Part shown: piece after piece, positions 8,656 through 18,077 of the stretch
How the letters are laid out: every line of letters begins with the position of its first letter
Position numbering within the stretch: the first letter of the stretch is position 1
Assembly: GCF_034119845.1 (NCBI RefSeq)
Contig: NZ_CP139420.1
Span: forward strand, 2,024,001-2,088,000
Origin: Flavobacterium sp. NG2
GTDB taxonomy: Bacteria; Bacteroidota; Bacteroidia; Flavobacteriales; Flavobacteriaceae
DNA: 64,000 bases
Direction: 5' to 3'
Made by a program: the position numbers and the translations under genes
Notes under the pieces: generated by a model
Told to the model about the DNA's origin: nothing
What the model saw: the letters and a program-made list of their open reading frames with translations, nothing else
Databases searched by the model: none

Positions 8656-9696
8656 ATGAAGATAAAGCTGTTTTTAACCATTTTAATTGTAGCACCATTC
8701 CTCCTTATTAAAGCCCAACCTAGACGCTCGAATCCTATTGTAAGTCATATGTTTACGGCTGATCCATCGGCACATGTGTGGCAGGATGGTCGATTGTATG
8801 TCTATCCTTCTACGGATAATGCGCCCGCGAGTGGCTATAAAACCATGGACGGTTATCATGTTTTTTCTACGGATGATATGATTACGTGGAAAGATCATGG
8901 TGAAATTTTGCATTCCAGCCAAGTAGAGTGGGGGCGTGAAGGAGGTGGTTTTATGTGGGCACCTGATTGTGCCTATAGAAACGGTCTGTACTATTTCTTT
9001 TTTCCACACAAAAATAAGGACGAAGTATGGGAAATTGGAGTTGCTACCAGTAAAAATCCTGCGTCGGACTTTAAAGTTCAAGGCTATATCAAAGGAGGAA
9101 ATGCTTTTTGTGACCCTTGTGTTTTTATAGATGAGAATGGTCAAGCGTATTTATATGCGGTCAAGGATGCTAAAACCTATGCTGCCAAACTCAAAGATAA
9201 TTTGATGGAAGTAGATGGCAAAATGACATTGCAAACGGGTCTTGAAGGTCTTCGAGAAGGACCGTTTGTTTTTAAACGTAAAGGGAAATATTACTTAATG
9301 TATCCAGATGATTTTCCGAAGTTTAATAAAATGCGTTACGCTATGAGTGATAATCCACTGGGACCTTGGGAACCAAAGGGCGTGTTTTTAGGAAGCACTG
9401 ATGTAATTACGACTCATGGTTCAATTGTGGAGTACAAAGGTCAATGGTATTTGTTTTATCATAACGGAAATCTATCTGGAGGGATAGGGCCTAATCGTTC
9501 CATTTGTTTTGATCCTGTTTATTTTAATGAAGATGGTAGCATCCAAATGATCAAGCAAACTTTAGGAGTTACATTACCTACCTTTCATAAAGACATCAAT
9601 TTTAATGAGATGATGGGAACTTTGGATGCAGGGAATTATAAAGAGGCCGATTTAAAAAAGCAGGGAATTGTACCAAATGAAATAGCTTCTGTTTAA
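8656..9696 (+). CDS. GH43 family glycosidase, catalytic part, cut by an in-frame TAA
   Basis: A 346-codon frame with signal peptide (about 1-20) and a five-bladed beta-propeller GH43 domain. The three catalytic acids can be seen: D36 in FTADPSAHVW (general base), D104 in WAPDCAY (pKa modulator) and E201 in LREGPFVF (general acid). GH43 enzymes act on beta-xylosides, alpha-L-arabinofuranosides or beta-galactosides. The frame ends at TAA 9694-9696, but the codons that follow continue in the same frame without another stop to 10278, reading through IPEGYYVECFEKDNFKGKSW into a binding module. The original gene was therefore probably about 540 codons. The catalytic domain itself looks complete, so the shortened protein may still be active; a sequencing error is also possible. 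Confidence 0.8.
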   Translation: MKIKLFLTILIVAPFLLIKAQPRRSNPIVSHMFTADPSAHVWQDGRLYVYPSTDNAPASGYKTMDGYHVFSTDDMITWKDHGEILHSSQVEWGREGGGFMWAPDCAYRNGLYYFFFPHKNKDEVWEIGVATSKNPASDFKVQGYIKGGNAFCDPCVFIDENGQAYLYAVKDAKTYAAKLKDNLMEVDGKMTLQTGLEGLREGPFVFKRKGKYYLMYPDDFPKFNKMRYAMSDNPLGPWEPKGVFLGSTDVITTHGSIVEYKGQWYLFYHNGNLSGGIGPNRSICFDPVYFNEDGSIQMIKQTLGVTLPTFHKDINFNEMMGTLDAGNYKEADLKKQGIVPNEIASV

Positions 9697-9816
9697 ATTC
9701 CAGAAGGGTATTATGTCGAATGTTTTGAAAAAGATAATTTTAAAGGGAAATCTTGGTCATTTAACGAAGACCGTATCGATCTGAAGGCCATTGGATGCAA
9801 TACTGCAATTCATTCG

Positions 9817-10278
9817 ATGAAAATTACGAAAATAGCAGTAACCAATTTGGTTAAAAATCCTTCTTTTGAATTAGCGACGCAAAAGCAATTGAAGTTTTGG
9901 TTGACTAAATCGGCTAAGTCTTATGAGCAAATCTTAGATTCTTCAGCAAATGGTTATTATGCACTGCGATATAAAAGTAACAAAAGCGAGAAAGAAATAA
10001 CGCAAAATGTAACAATCAAGCCTAACACCAACTATGAATTGAGTGTCAAAATTAAAGTAGAAGCGGGAACCATTGGCAAAGCCATTTTTGATACTAATGG
10101 AACTTTTGACACCAACGCGAAGTTTGAATTGGATGCCACGGCAAAAGCGGGTGAATGGGTTGAGTTTAAAGGAGTTTTTAATAGCGGTGATGCCTCAAAA
10201 GTACAGTTGCGATGTTTGACTTCATCTGATTTTAATGGAACTTGTTTTTGGGATGACATTCAGTTGATTGCTAAATAA
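9817..10278 (+). CDS. Detached C-terminal carbohydrate-binding-like module of the GH43 gene (likely not separately translated)
   Basis: This frame is the in-frame continuation of the GH43 gene after its internal TAA. From 9697 the codons give a short crystallin-like segment (ECFEKDNFKGKSWSFNED), and from about 9840 a beta-sandwich module (VTNLVKNPSFELATQKQLKF, then KPNTNYELSVKIKVEAG) typical of CBM4/9-like carbohydrate-binding domains. The first ATG (9817) lies in the middle of the crystallin-like part, and no signal peptide is present, so an independent protein is unlikely. It is best read as the severed 3' end of one gene spanning 8656-10278, or as evidence of a base error at 9694-9696. Confidence 0.6.
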   Translation: MKITKIAVTNLVKNPSFELATQKQLKFWLTKSAKSYEQILDSSANGYYALRYKSNKSEKEITQNVTIKPNTNYELSVKIKVEAGTIGKAIFDTNGTFDTNAKFELDATAKAGEWVEFKGVFNSGDASKVQLRCLTSSDFNGTCFWDDIQLIAK

Positions 10279-10310
10279 TTTTTTGTAAAAACAATAAAAA
10301 AATCAATTCA

Positions 10311-11744
10311 ATGAAAAAAGTACTATTATATTTTTTGTTAATTTCAGTAAGTGCAATACAGGCTCAGCATAAGGATAAAAATCAGCAACAAGAAGGAAAA
10401 AGAGATGTTAGTTTTGAATATCGCTTTCCAGAAAATTTAAAACAAACACCTGATTCCGAAACACGATTGAACGATTGGTATAAAGACGCTAAATTCGGTG
10501 CTTTCATCCATTTTGGGGTCTATTCAGCCTTGGAAGGGGAGTACAAAGGACGTGGTTCAGAGCATCGGTATAGCGAATGGATTCAGGTTTCGGCTAAAAT
10601 TCCAGCTAATGAATACCATGAGGTAGCTTCTCGATTTAATCCGTCTGAGTTTAATGCGGAAGAATGGGTTAAGGTGTTTAAAAATGCAGGAATGCGTTAT
10701 GTAGTGTTGACTTCTAAACACCACGAGGGTTTTGCCATGTTTAAATCGAATGTGAGTAAGTATAATATTGTCGATGCGACTCCTTTCAAACGTGATGTGG
10801 TTAAGGAATTAAGTGAAGCCTGTCATCGCAACGGATTAAAATTTGGCGTTTATTATTCGCATGCTCAGGATTGGGATAACCCTAATGCACCACTGTTGAA
10901 CAATAAAGCTACTATTTTTGATTTGCATCCTGAACTGCCAAAAGATTTCAAACCTGATTTTGATAATTATATCAGGGAGAAAAGCCTTCCGCAGGTGGAA
11001 GAATTGGTTAAGAATTATGATATTGACTTAATTTGGTTTGATACTCCAGCTCAAATGATTTTTGAACGGGCCAAATTATTTTCAGATATGGTTCGGAAAT
11101 ACAGACCCAATTGTCTTATCAATTCGAGAATCATTCACAATGGGAAAAGCCGAATAGAAGCTGAGAATTTACCTTTATTCGACTATGTATCCATTGGTGA
11201 CAAAGAAGTTCCTACTAAAAAGTTGCCGCTATATATTGAATCCCCTGACTGTGTAAGTTCGTCTTTTGGATATAAAACCAAAGGGAATGTATATTATCAT
11301 ACGGAAAAGGAAATGATTAGCCGTTTGGTACATACCGTTTGTACCGGTGGAAATTATTTATTGAACAACGGTCCCATGGGCAATGGAGCTTTAGACCCAG
11401 AAGCGATTCGGTTGTATGGCGTAATTGGTGATTGGATGAAATTAAACAGTGAGTCGATACTGGATACTCGTCCAAATCCTTTTGATGCACGACCAGAATG
11501 GGGTGATATTTCTAGTAATAAAAAAGGGAACATTTTGTATTTACATGTTCTCGAACTCCCGAAAACGGGTGTGATTTCGCTTCCTAATTTACCAGTTAAA
11601 GTAGCATCAGCAACTTATTTAGCCAATGGAAAGAAAGTTGATTGTAAGCAGAAAGCTAACATTGCGACTTTTACAATTCAAAATGATGATATTAATGTTG
11701 TAGATATAGTTTTAAAAATAACGCTTGAAAAACCGGTGTTCTAA
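10311..11744 (+). CDS. GH29 alpha-L-fucosidase
   Basis: A 477-residue secreted enzyme (signal peptide about 1-18, SAIQAQ). It has the GH29 hallmarks: WYKDAKFGAFIHFGVYS near the start of the barrel, VVLTSKHHEGFAMF with the His pair of the fucose pocket, FGVYYSHAQDWDNP, and the nucleophile D244 in LIWFDTPAQ. A C-terminal beta-sandwich (about 390-477) follows the barrel. GH29 enzymes are retaining exo-alpha-L-fucosidases; the acid/base residue varies between subfamilies and cannot be assigned by eye. It closes the glycosidase run of block 1, 32 bases after the GH43 remnant and 168 bases before the sulfatase. It is one of three GH29 genes in the window, which suggests different fucosyl linkages or sulfation contexts. 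Confidence 0.93.
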   Translation: MKKVLLYFLLISVSAIQAQHKDKNQQQEGKRDVSFEYRFPENLKQTPDSETRLNDWYKDAKFGAFIHFGVYSALEGEYKGRGSEHRYSEWIQVSAKIPANEYHEVASRFNPSEFNAEEWVKVFKNAGMRYVVLTSKHHEGFAMFKSNVSKYNIVDATPFKRDVVKELSEACHRNGLKFGVYYSHAQDWDNPNAPLLNNKATIFDLHPELPKDFKPDFDNYIREKSLPQVEELVKNYDIDLIWFDTPAQMIFERAKLFSDMVRKYRPNCLINSRIIHNGKSRIEAENLPLFDYVSIGDKEVPTKKLPLYIESPDCVSSSFGYKTKGNVYYHTEKEMISRLVHTVCTGGNYLLNNGPMGNGALDPEAIRLYGVIGDWMKLNSESILDTRPNPFDARPEWGDISSNKKGNILYLHVLELPKTGVISLPNLPVKVASATYLANGKKVDCKQKANIATFTIQNDDINVVDIVLKITLEKPVF

Positions 11745-11912
11745 GCAAATTGAAGAATAAGGAATGACATAAATAATTGTTCATAAGCAGTATAAATAAC
11801 GCGAGGGCTATTTTGTTGACAGATTTTTTACAATTCATTTTGCCATCAGTGACACATAATTACAATCTTAAATAGTAAAAAAAATCATTTAATTAAAAAA
11901 TAAAATCAAAAA

Positions 11913-13451
11913 ATGTTGAAGATAAAAAACAATAGTATGAATATATATTTAAAAAGTCTTTATTGCTTTTTATTAGTTACTTGTGTAGGTGCTTCAAAAA
12001 TGCATGCTCAAAATACCCCAAATATCATCTTCATTTTTGCTGATGATATGGGAATAGGTGATATTTCTAGTAATAATGGAAAAGCTTCAACGCCAAATTT
12101 AGATCGTTTGGTAAAAGAAGGGATGCAATTTAAAGATGCACATACGTCTTCTTCAGTTTGTACCCCTTCACGTTATTCAGTGTTAACAGGTCGCTATAAT
12201 TGGCGAACCAGACTTGCTAATCATGTTTTTAGTACCCCAACAGAAGCACCTTTAATTAAGAAAGATGAAGTTACAGTAGCGAGTTTTTTAAAAGATGCTG
12301 GTTATCATACGGCTTGTATTGGTAAATGGCACTTAGGTATTGGTTGGCAGTCAATTACTGATTATAAAAATAAAGAGGGACAAGTGGGAAATGGATGGAA
12401 TATAGACTACAGCAAGCCTGCTATAACACCTACCAGTAATGGATTTGATTATTTTTTTGGAATAACCGCTTCTTTGGATATGCCACCTTATGTTTACATT
12501 GAAAATGAGTATGCCACTAATATTCCAACCGTAACAAAGGCATTTCCAAGAAAAGGGGCAGCTACAACCGATTTTGAAGCGGTAGATTGTTTGCGTGATT
12601 TTGCCGAAAAATCAGTAGCGTATATTGATGAAAGAGCTCAAAAAGACAAACCGTTCTTTTTGTATTTACCATTAACATCACCTCATACTCCCATTGTTCC
12701 CAGTGAAAAATTTCAGGGAAAGTCTTCAATTGGTAATTACGGCGATTTCCTAATGGAAACGGATTGGGTAGTTGGAGAAGTTCTTAAAGCACTTGATAAA
12801 CATGGTTTGAACGAAAATACTCTTGTAATTTTCTCAACTGACAATGGATGTTCACCATCAGCAAAAATTCCGAACCTTATAGAAAAAGGACATTTTCCAA
12901 ACGGTAACTTAAGAGGGCATAAAGCAGATATTTATGAAGGCGGTCATCGTGTACCTTTTATAGTTCGTTGGCCATCAGTTGTTAAAGCGGGTACGCAAAC
13001 AGATAGACTTACTTGTTTGACAGACTTTATTAGTACTTGTTCTGAGATTATAGGCAGACCATTGGATGAAGCGTCGGGTGTAGATGGGGTTTCTTTTCTT
13101 CCAACACTAAAAGATCCATCTATCCATGATAGGGAAGTCATTGTTCATCATTCCATAAACGGATCTTTTGCAATTAGAAAAGGAGACTGGAAACTAGCAT
13201 TATGTCCAGGCTCAGGTGGGTGGAGTTATCCAAGAGCAGGAAAAACGCCTGCCGGCATGCCAGCTGTCCAGTTATTTAACTTATCAACAGATTTAGAGGA
13301 ACAACATAATCTTCAGGCGAAATACCCTGAAAAAGTTAAAGAACTTACAAAGTTATTACAGTCTTATGTGGACGCTGGTAGAAGTACACCTGGTAAATCC
13401 CAACAAAATGACAGAGATATAAATATTTATGCTGAAGATATAGCGAAGTAA
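11913..13451 (+). CDS. Family S1 formylglycine-dependent sulfatase (CTPSR type)
   Basis: A 512-residue arylsulfatase-type enzyme. The metal-binding start NIIFIFADDMGIGD carries the paired Asp, and the maturation signature CTPSR is at C83, the Cys oxidised to formylglycine. Other conserved parts are CIGKWHLG (active-site Lys and His), PLTSPHTP, and STDNG with the second metal site. The signal peptide begins best at the internal ATG 11937 (MNIYLKSLYCF), ending SKMHAQ, so the true start may be 11937; C83 then becomes residue 75. It would remove sulfate from the glycan before or after the fucosidases act. It is the last gene of block 1, followed by a terminator at 13537. It resembles the 38205-39794 sulfatase more than the other three (same DAHTSSSVCTP and RSTPGK segments). 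Confidence 0.93.
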   Translation: MLKIKNNSMNIYLKSLYCFLLVTCVGASKMHAQNTPNIIFIFADDMGIGDISSNNGKASTPNLDRLVKEGMQFKDAHTSSSVCTPSRYSVLTGRYNWRTRLANHVFSTPTEAPLIKKDEVTVASFLKDAGYHTACIGKWHLGIGWQSITDYKNKEGQVGNGWNIDYSKPAITPTSNGFDYFFGITASLDMPPYVYIENEYATNIPTVTKAFPRKGAATTDFEAVDCLRDFAEKSVAYIDERAQKDKPFFLYLPLTSPHTPIVPSEKFQGKSSIGNYGDFLMETDWVVGEVLKALDKHGLNENTLVIFSTDNGCSPSAKIPNLIEKGHFPNGNLRGHKADIYEGGHRVPFIVRWPSVVKAGTQTDRLTCLTDFISTCSEIIGRPLDEASGVDGVSFLPTLKDPSIHDREVIVHHSINGSFAIRKGDWKLALCPGSGGWSYPRAGKTPAGMPAVQLFNLSTDLEEQHNLQAKYPEKVKELTKLLQSYVDAGRSTPGKSQQNDRDINIYAEDIAK

Positions 13452-13536
13452 TATTCTCACAAAGATGTATAGATTAAAAAGTTTTTAGTTTTATAAAAAG
13501 TGTTTTTTTATATAAGGACACTGTTCTTAAAATGGT

Positions 13537-13576
13537 AAACAACCAATTTTGGTTTTCAATTTCGGTTGTTTTTTTT
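13537..13576 (+). terminator. Terminator after block 1
   Basis: Arms AAACAACC (13537-13544) and GGTTGTTT (13564-13571) followed by a T run. It sits about 85 bases after the sulfatase stop and separates block 1 from block 2. Confidence 0.6.
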
Positions 13577-13670
13577 AAAATTTTTATACTTCAAAAATTG
13601 AGCAAAACCTCCGTTGCTTTTAAATTTAATTAAATATTTGATTAAGAGTTATTGATGTATTTATTTATAG

Positions 13671-13745
13671 TTTTTTTGATTGAATACAGCATTAAAATTA
13701 CACGATATGAGTAAATGTTTTTGGGTAATTTAATACATATTTGTA
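13671..13745 (+). promoter_or_regulatory. PUL regulatory element, degenerate copy D
   Basis: A weaker copy of the element seen at 680, 18078 and 27378. The right half GATTGA (13678-13683) continues as ATACAGCATTAAAATTACAC, compared with ATTCAGCAATAAAAAAGCAC in the others, and CATATTTGTA starts at 13736. The distance from the expected palindrome start to CATATTTG is 65 rather than 66. The left palindrome half is replaced by a T run, so binding should be weaker. It lies 76 bases before the large T9SS protein gene. Confidence 0.55.
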
Positions 13746-13818
13746 ATGATTGATTACTGTTTAGTATTTATAAATCACTGAAAATCAGTTACGCTTAACA
13801 ATCAAATAAAAATGAAAT

Positions 13819-16800
13819 ATGATTAAAAAACTACCAAGGAAAATTAATCCAATTTTACTATTTCAAATACTACTGGCTTGTAGCTTCTTTTTACATAGTA
13901 ATTTAGGTTACTCTCAGGTTTACTTTGATGAATCTGCGCCCTTTTTAGTGAAATCAATAGAGGGAGCTGCAACTTGGACTAAGGACGTTTCAAGTGGTGA
14001 TTTTATTTATAATAACGGAGGTACAGTATATAGTCGGCGTGCTATGCTTTATTCTGCTGCTGCTTATCAATCGAACGATGGATTTAAGTTGACAATTGAA
14101 TATACCACGGGATCCATTGATGAAACTGCTGCACATAATTTTTCATTTGGTCTTATTAGCGATGAGACTGATTTAGCTACTTATTCAGGTTTCAATCCAT
14201 TTAAAACGGAGACATCAGTTTATAGTATTGGAGTCAACCTTACTACCGATGACGATATAACAGCCAGAGGATTAAATTTTACAAACGGAACGTCACGGCT
14301 TACCTTAGATCAGTCAGGTTCACGAGCTCAATTTGCAACAGGGGCAACTACTAAAGTTACTATTGAGATTGGTATTGGAGGCTATTGGTCGTATCGTATT
14401 AACGATGTTTATGAGGCATCAGGAGTTTTAGTAAATGGATTCGATTTGACTAAAAGTTATCAGGTTGCCATTTATGGACAAGATGATAATGGAGGCGGAA
14501 AATCTATTCAATCTATTACGTTAGAAAAAAGATATGCTGCGGGTGAACGTGCCGCGCATTTGAAAGGAACTTGGAATTCTGAGATAGATGTTGATTTATT
14601 AGATGATAGGATAAAGAATCTTAAAACACTAGATCGTATTGGAGTTAGTTTTACAAATGGAGCTGTACTATCTGCACAACATTATGCGCCTCATAAATTG
14701 TTTGATATGCTCGCAGGAGGAGATGCCGTAGCACCAGCCTGGGGCAATTTAAATTCAGATACTCCTCAAAATGATAAAATGTTGACCGATATTTTAAAAA
14801 TTAAAGCAGCTGGATTTAATGTGAAAGCCTATACAAATTCAGAAAATTTTGTGGGAACAAATGAAGCTTCACTTCAACCGTTTGTTGATAGTTGGATAGC
14901 CTATTGCGATATAAATCCCGAGATTCAGGCTTTTATCAATAGCCAGCCTTATCATACTGGTATATGGAATGCCACTACCCAACAGTACGAAGATGCAACA
15001 GCTACTTATCCATTGCGAAAATACATGTTTTGTTATGCTGAATATTTTCTTAAAGACTACGCATTGCGTTATGGTAAGTATTTTGATTCCTGGATTTTTG
15101 ATTCAGGTAATACGATGGAAAGCAATGGCGATAATGCAAAAAGTGGTCTATTTGAGGAGCAAAGGATTTACCAAGCTTTTGCCAATGCGGTACATGCAGG
15201 TAATCCTGAAATACCTGTAGCTTTTAATAATGGTAGAAGTACCGTAAATTATAATGCATTTCCTTATGCAATTCCTACTCGATTTGATGATTTTACCTTT
15301 GGTCACGCTTTTGGAGGAAATAACGATCACGCTAGTAAAACAGGTGGTCAATTTGCTAATAATTACAATTATATTAGTCGCATGACGGCAACTGATGGGG
15401 CAGTACATTCGGGAGGAAATTGGACTTGGGACGATAAAATAGTGGGGAATTTTCATTCGAAGTTATCCACAGCGGCATGGAAATATGGTGCCACCCAAGC
15501 ATGGGAACAAGATGATTTTAATCAGTGGAATCTAGAGGCGATGAAAGCAGGTGGTTCTATGACATGGGGTGGTTCCTATAATAGAGATGTAACAGCTATT
15601 TATGATTGGGTGTATGTTTTATTAGAAGGAATGGACAATTATTTGGCAGCAAACGAAAATCCAGGAGCACCCAACTGGGCAAGAGCGCATACAATTTTAC
15701 CTAAGGCTTTTACAGGACAGTCTTATTCACACAAATTAAGAGAAGGTATTGATTTTTGGGATCCAGAAGGAGATGCCATGACGCTTATTGCTTTAGATAA
15801 TTTTCCTTCTTGGTTATCAATTTCCAAGATAGCCGATGGGGTTTGGGAATTAAGTGGTACACCCACTGAGACTACAAATTCGAGTTACGAATTTAAATTG
15901 CAAGCAAGCGATGCTTCAGGCGGAACTAGTAGAACAGTAAATCTAAATGTTTTGGACTCTAATGCTATTCAAGTTTCTGGGGTTGCTATTTCAAAAAACA
16001 ATGCTTATTTAATTAAAGATGAAACTTTAACGCTTAGCGCGGAAGTAAGTCCGACAAATGCAGTTAATAAAAATATAATTTGGAGCAGTAGTGCACCTAC
16101 TATTGCTAGTGTTGATTCAAACGGTTTAGTAAAAGGGCTGGCTGTGGGTAACGCAATCATATCGGCTACTATAGAGGATGGTGGTTTTGTTAGTAGCTGT
16201 ATGCTAACAGTTGTCGATGGGACAAATTTTAATCTTGCTCTAATAGGGACAGCTACTCAGTCATCGACAGATTTTGGAGCAGTTGCCAGCCGAGCGATTG
16301 ATGGGAATACGGATGGTACTTTTGGTAATGGTTCTGTAACACATACTTTAACAGAAGTAAATCCATGGTGGCAAGTTGATTTAGGTTATGAAACAACTAT
16401 AGGCACAATTAAGCTTTTTAATAGACTGGGCTCTAATTACACTAGATTATCTAATTACACTCTTAGTATCTATAACGCAAGTGGAGTTCCAGTATATTCG
16501 GAAACCTTTGCTGAAGCCCCGAATTTAACTACATCCATTAATGTTGGGGGAGTGAGGGGACAAATTGTAAAAATCCAGTTAAACAACACAAATCCTTTAT
16601 CATTGGCAGAAGTAGAAGTTTATAAAGAATCTAATTTATCAGTAAATAAAATCACTGAAAAAAGTATAATATTTTATCCAAATCCAGCAAAGGATGTTTT
16701 GAATTATGATTTAAAAGAGGGAGGTAGGTTTACTCATTTGGTAATTTATTCTATATCGGGTCAGCAAATCGCAAGCTATAAAATTGACAACTCTACAGGT

Positions 16801-16890
16801 CAAATCAATCTCAAAGGAATCGAAAGAGGGGGCTATATTTTAAAAGCTTTTGGAGATTCAACTATAGTATCCAAGTTTATTAAAGAGTAG
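13819..16890 (+). CDS. Large T9SS-secreted putative endo-glycosidase with F-type-lectin-like module
   Basis: A 1023-residue protein with signal peptide (about 1-32). Domains by eye: a jelly-roll-like N-terminal domain (33-240); a TIM-barrel-like core (241-620) with KYMFCYAE, DSWIFDS, AFANAVHAGNP, FDDFTFGHAFGG and a final TWGG; a cadherin/He_PIG-like Ig domain (625-714); a Big_2-like domain (717-800, SVDSNGLVKGLAVG); an F5/8 or F-type-lectin-like domain (801-937) with AVASRAIDGNTDG, NPWWQVDLG and a near match to the fucose-binding pattern H..R-x-D-x4-R (Asp is Gly here); and a T9SS type A tail (940-1023, FYPNPAKDV). The core is homologous to 24774-27179. I do not recognise it as a named GH family. 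An endo-acting enzyme on fucose-rich glycan is the inference. It has its own promoter element and seems monocistronic. Confidence 0.7.
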   Translation: MIKKLPRKINPILLFQILLACSFFLHSNLGYSQVYFDESAPFLVKSIEGAATWTKDVSSGDFIYNNGGTVYSRRAMLYSAAAYQSNDGFKLTIEYTTGSIDETAAHNFSFGLISDETDLATYSGFNPFKTETSVYSIGVNLTTDDDITARGLNFTNGTSRLTLDQSGSRAQFATGATTKVTIEIGIGGYWSYRINDVYEASGVLVNGFDLTKSYQVAIYGQDDNGGGKSIQSITLEKRYAAGERAAHLKGTWNSEIDVDLLDDRIKNLKTLDRIGVSFTNGAVLSAQHYAPHKLFDMLAGGDAVAPAWGNLNSDTPQNDKMLTDILKIKAAGFNVKAYTNSENFVGTNEASLQPFVDSWIAYCDINPEIQAFINSQPYHTGIWNATTQQYEDATATYPLRKYMFCYAEYFLKDYALRYGKYFDSWIFDSGNTMESNGDNAKSGLFEEQRIYQAFANAVHAGNPEIPVAFNNGRSTVNYNAFPYAIPTRFDDFTFGHAFGGNNDHASKTGGQFANNYNYISRMTATDGAVHSGGNWTWDDKIVGNFHSKLSTAAWKYGATQAWEQDDFNQWNLEAMKAGGSMTWGGSYNRDVTAIYDWVYVLLEGMDNYLAANENPGAPNWARAHTILPKAFTGQSYSHKLREGIDFWDPEGDAMTLIALDNFPSWLSISKIADGVWELSGTPTETTNSSYEFKLQASDASGGTSRTVNLNVLDSNAIQVSGVAISKNNAYLIKDETLTLSAEVSPTNAVNKNIIWSSSAPTIASVDSNGLVKGLAVGNAIISATIEDGGFVSSCMLTVVDGTNFNLALIGTATQSSTDFGAVASRAIDGNTDGTFGNGSVTHTLTEVNPWWQVDLGYETTIGTIKLFNRLGSNYTRLSNYTLSIYNASGVPVYSETFAEAPNLTTSINVGGVRGQIVKIQLNNTNPLSLAEVEVYKESNLSVNKITEKSIIFYPNPAKDVLNYDLKEGGRFTHLVIYSISGQQIASYKIDNSTGQINLKGIERGGYILKAFGDSTIVSKFIKE

Positions 16891-16935
16891 TAAAAAAAAA
16901 TGTTTAAAGTTTAAATATAAAAGATTTTTCTTATT

Positions 16936-17109
16936 ATGCTACGGTTAAATAGTTTTAACATTTTGATTAGTAATAACAACAAGCCACAAGAAAGGATTCT
17001 TGCGGCAGCGGGGGCAACTTCTTATATATTAGAAAATTTAGCTAATCTAATTGACCGATCAGTTGATTGCAATGTTGGACAGGGATTGCGGTCTGTTCTT
17101 GAACCTTAA
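16936..17109 (+). CDS. Small ORF of unknown function (57 aa)
   Basis: ATG at 16936 opens a 57-residue frame with an Ala-rich helical middle (ILAAAGATSYILENLANLID) and an ending VGQGLRSVLEP. It stops 12 bases before the membrane protein at 17122. No family is recognised. It could be a small two-gene unit with its neighbour or the 3' remnant of a larger gene. It is less likely than most genes here to be real. Confidence 0.3.
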   Translation: MLRLNSFNILISNNNKPQERILAAAGATSYILENLANLIDRSVDCNVGQGLRSVLEP

Positions 17110-17121
17110 TTAAAACAAATT

Positions 17122-17511
17122 ATGATAAAAAGTTTTTATAGATATATCTGTTATATTGTTTACAAAAGAGCATTGCTTTCATCCAAAGGAATATCAGGCA
17201 TTGAAAGTAAACCTCATGCTTACGTGAATTTTCTTATGTTAATGTCAATTATACCAAGTATTATTTTAGTTTTAAAATTTGGTAATTTGATTCTACCATA
17301 CGAAAAACAAAGGACTCTTGGGATATTGATTTATGTGTTAGTATTTATGATTCCTTTAATGTTTCTTATTTTTTTGCTAATTAAACGATCTTACATAGAG
17401 AACTTAACTTTAGAAGAAGAAGAAATTAAAAAAAATAAAAGAATTCTATGGCTAATAATTTTGGCGTTTTTATTATATTTTATAATGAAAATTATTATTG
17501 TTAGAACCTGA
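17122..17511 (+). CDS. Small membrane protein of unknown function
   Basis: A 129-residue protein with three probable membrane segments: about 32-50 (FLMLMSIIPSIILVLKF), 66-88 (LGILIYVLVFMIPLMFLIFL) and 108-125 (LWLIILAFLLYFIMKIII). An acidic/Lys stretch (TLEEEEIKKNKR) precedes the last. There is no signal peptide and no enzymatic motif. It sits between two blocks of the polysaccharide locus with strong terminators behind it, so it may not belong to the pathway. No homolog is recognised by eye. Confidence 0.5.
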   Translation: MIKSFYRYICYIVYKRALLSSKGISGIESKPHAYVNFLMLMSIIPSIILVLKFGNLILPYEKQRTLGILIYVLVFMIPLMFLIFLLIKRSYIENLTLEEEEIKKNKRILWLIILAFLLYFIMKIIIVRT

Positions 17512-17584
17512 TCGCGCAAGTTTGTAATCGGTCGTTAGCGCATGTATTTACCTATGCCCACAACAGTGAGCAAACATTTTAAAC

Positions 17585-17618
17585 AAAAAGTTGTAGTCGT
17601 AAAAAGCTACAACTTTTT
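17585..17618 (+). terminator. Rho-independent terminator
   Basis: Perfect arms AAAAAGTTGTAG (17585-17596) and CTACAACTTTTT (17607-17618) with a T run, 74 bases after the small membrane protein. Confidence 0.75.
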
Positions 17619-17759
17619 TGTTTTATATAGGTAGAGAATGTTATTCTAACCCCGATGGAGCAGGCTTGTTTACCAACTCGTATCCACAAAAATTGATAAA
17701 TACCACAAAACTACAACGAAAAAAAAAGTTGTAGTTTTAACTAGAAAATAATGTACTAA

Positions 17760-17794
17760 CCCTACTAGAGTTTAAAACTCTAGCAGGGTTTTTT
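17760..17794 (+). terminator. Rho-independent terminator
   Basis: Long stem CCCTACTAGAGTTT / AAAACTCTAGCAGGG with one mismatch and a run of T. It is the second terminator within 180 bases and insulates block 3 from upstream transcription. Confidence 0.75.
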
Positions 17795-18077
17795 GCGTAA
17801 AAAAGTAAACCAGATAATTCGGTTTCTTTTTATTTTGAGGGTAAAAGTATTTCTTTCATTGCTCTTGTTCCTGTGAAAATCCGCTTTATTTGTTGAGCCA
17901 GCCTGTTGGCTGACAGCGCTGTGTTCCAATGCGTAATTTAGGTCTGATATTCTTAAAACAGAAAATTTTATCAGGATTAAATCCCCTTCAAAATGGAATA
18001 CTTTCCTTGTGTAATAATCGTATTTCTCTAAAAACAGCAATTTCTTTTCAGTGATTTTGTTTAAAAAATCAATGGTT
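17795..18077. other. Non-coding stretch, possible interspersed repeat
   Basis: No convincing gene on either strand. A minus-strand 86-codon frame exists but its low-complexity composition and lack of start context argue against a protein. The segment around 17880-17930, with TTGTTGAGCCAGCC and GGCTGACAGCGC, is richer in GC than its surroundings and looks like a dispersed intergenic repeat, but no second copy is seen in this window. Confidence 0.3.

Noticed and set aside
8683..9144. Minus-strand frame of 153 codons
   Set aside because: Lies wholly inside the GH43 gene, where the + frame has clear catalytic motifs; it is an antisense shadow.
17780..18040. Minus-strand frame of 86 codons as a gene
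   Set aside because: Odd composition, no signal or start context, and it overlaps a terminator; treated as repeat-like non-coding DNA.
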